Of a stretch of DNA of 44,961 bases, positions 44,093 through 44,961 are shown in pieces. Position 1 is the first letter of the stretch. Every line of letters begins with the position of its first letter. The stretch lies in the NCBI GenBank assembly GCA_046594225.1, contig JBKJPW010000169.1, positions 1 to 44,961 on the forward strand, written 5' to 3'. Made by a program: the position numbers and the translations under genes. The notes beneath the pieces were generated by a model that saw only the letters and a list, made by a program, of their open reading frames with translations, was not told where the DNA came from and did not search any database. This stretch comes from UBA4416 sp046594225. Its GTDB lineage: Bacteria; Bacteroidota; Bacteroidia; B-17B0; Aurantibacillaceae.

Positions 44093-44961
44093 TTGACTTT
44101 CAACGACTTTAATTTCGATCAATCATTAATAGATGGTTTGCAATCTATGGGTTACAAACTTCCCACACCTATTCAACAACAAGCTATTCCTGTTATTCAG
44201 GCTGGCAAAGACCTTATTGCCTGTGCTCAAACTGGTACAGGAAAAACAGCTGCATTTGTTTTACCTGTTTTAGATAAAATTATCAAAACAAAAAAAGGTG
44301 GTATCAACACTTTAATTATTGCGCCTACTCGTGAGCTTGTATTACAAATTGATCAACAAATTGAAGGTATGGCCTATTTTTGTGGCGTTAGTTCTATTGG
44401 CATTTATGGCGGCAATGATGGTGTAACTTGGGAACGACAAGCAAGGTCTTTACGTGAAGGCGTAGATATTGTTATTGCAACTCCTGGGCGTTTAATTGCT
44501 TTGTTACAATCTGGAGATATTAAATTTGATACCATTGAGCATTTAATTTTAGATGAAGCGGATCGTATGTTGGATATGGGTTTTGCTGATGACATCAAAA
44601 CTATTTTAAAATATGTTCCTGAGAAACGACAAACTATTATGTTCTCGGCTACCATGGCTCCTAAGATAAGAGTATTGGCAGGGCATTTATTAAATAATCC
44701 TGAAACTATAAATATTGCACTTTCTAAACCAGCTGCTGGTATTGTTCAGCAAGCCTATGTTGTTTACGACGGACAAAAAGAAAAATTATTAAAAGAGATT
44801 TTAAAGAATGAAGATTTTTCTTCGGTGATTATTTTCTCTTCAACTAAAGAAAAAGTAAAAGAATTAGCTCAAACATTTAAAGCATTAAAATATTCGGTTC
44901 AAGGATTCTCTTCTGATTTAGAGCAAACAGAACGCGAAGAAATTATGCGAAATTTTAAAGC
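44093..44961 (+). CDS. DEAD-box RNA helicase, 3' end beyond the window
   Basis: A 289-codon open frame runs off the right edge. It carries the Q motif (GYKLPTPIQQQAIP), motif I AQTGTGKT, motif Ia APTREL, GG, TPGR, motif II DEAD (LILDEADRMLDMGF), motif III SAT (MFSATM) and the start of the second RecA domain with IIFSSTKEK. This is the RhlE/DeaD class that unwinds RNA using ATP. The only plausible start is TTG at 44093 (MTFNDFNFDQSLIDGL), since a stop lies upstream in frame and the first ATG would remove the Q motif. The C terminus is missing, so the subgroup cannot be decided. Confidence 0.95.
   Translation, partial: MTFNDFNFDQSLIDGLQSMGYKLPTPIQQQAIPVIQAGKDLIACAQTGTGKTAAFVLPVLDKIIKTKKGGINTLIIAPTRELVLQIDQQIEGMAYFCGVSSIGIYGGNDGVTWERQARSLREGVDIVIATPGRLIALLQSGDIKFDTIEHLILDEADRMLDMGFADDIKTILKYVPEKRQTIMFSATMAPKIRVLAGHLLNNPETINIALSKPAAGIVQQAYVVYDGQKEKLLKEILKNEDFSSVIIFSSTKEKVKELAQTFKALKYSVQGFSSDLEQTEREEIMRNFK

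Overview
The window looks like a chromosomal stretch from a member of the Bacteroidota. The evidence is the AT-rich base composition, three secreted proteins with type IX secretion (T9SS) C-terminal sorting domains (one type B, two type A), a TonB receptor with an N-terminal carboxypeptidase-like regulatory domain, PpiD, LptC and FdtA homologues of the Bacteroidota kind, a bacillithiol enzyme (BshC), near absence of Shine-Dalgarno sequences, and several promoters of the Bacteroidota type (TTTG, 18-20 nt, TAnnTTTG). I cannot name the genus. There is no prophage, CRISPR array or transposase; most genes are housekeeping or envelope genes.

Layout. 1-1737 (minus): an edge-truncated GT-C glycosyltransferase and a small lipoprotein. 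1849-3773 (plus): a sugar cassette of an FdtA-type ketoisomerase, a hexapeptide acyltransferase and a polyisoprenyl-phosphate glycosyltransferase. 3850-5253 (minus): the two subunits of succinyl-CoA:3-ketoacid CoA transferase. 5324-8924 (minus): a class A penicillin-binding protein overlapping a polytopic membrane protein. 9162-13355 (plus): a giant T9SS type B protein. 13431-15896 (minus): a flavin-dependent halogenase-like oxidoreductase and DprA. 15948-19178 (plus): a TonB receptor and a Bax-inhibitor-1 protein. 19212-20582 (minus): a glycosyltransferase and tRNA-Phe with its own promoter and terminator. 20690-24980 (plus): a tight run of coaX, an outer-membrane protein, lptC, a small membrane protein and an FAD/NAD(P) protein, followed by ppiD and a TauE-type transporter.

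28079-37037 is the accessory-looking part. It holds a REP-like element, an ORF6N-domain gene with a near-identical long palindrome both upstream and inside its own coding sequence, two tandem lipoprotein archaemetzincins, and a four-gene operon. That operon reads MukF/JetA-like kleisin, MukE/JetB-like subunit, a secreted repeat-like protein, and MukB/JetC-like SMC ATPase. No JetD/MksG nuclease is present, so this is a condensin of the MksBEF/JetABC class rather than a complete Wadjet locus, with an unexpected exported protein between two of its subunits.

37360-41132 (plus) encodes two T9SS type A proteins; the second is an M43 metalloprotease with a beta-sandwich apparently inserted inside its catalytic domain. 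BshC, a small CxxC membrane protein, a PgeF-type protein and an edge-truncated DEAD-box RNA helicase close the window. Short degenerate repeats sit in several gaps, concentrated around the condensin operon and the right-hand end.
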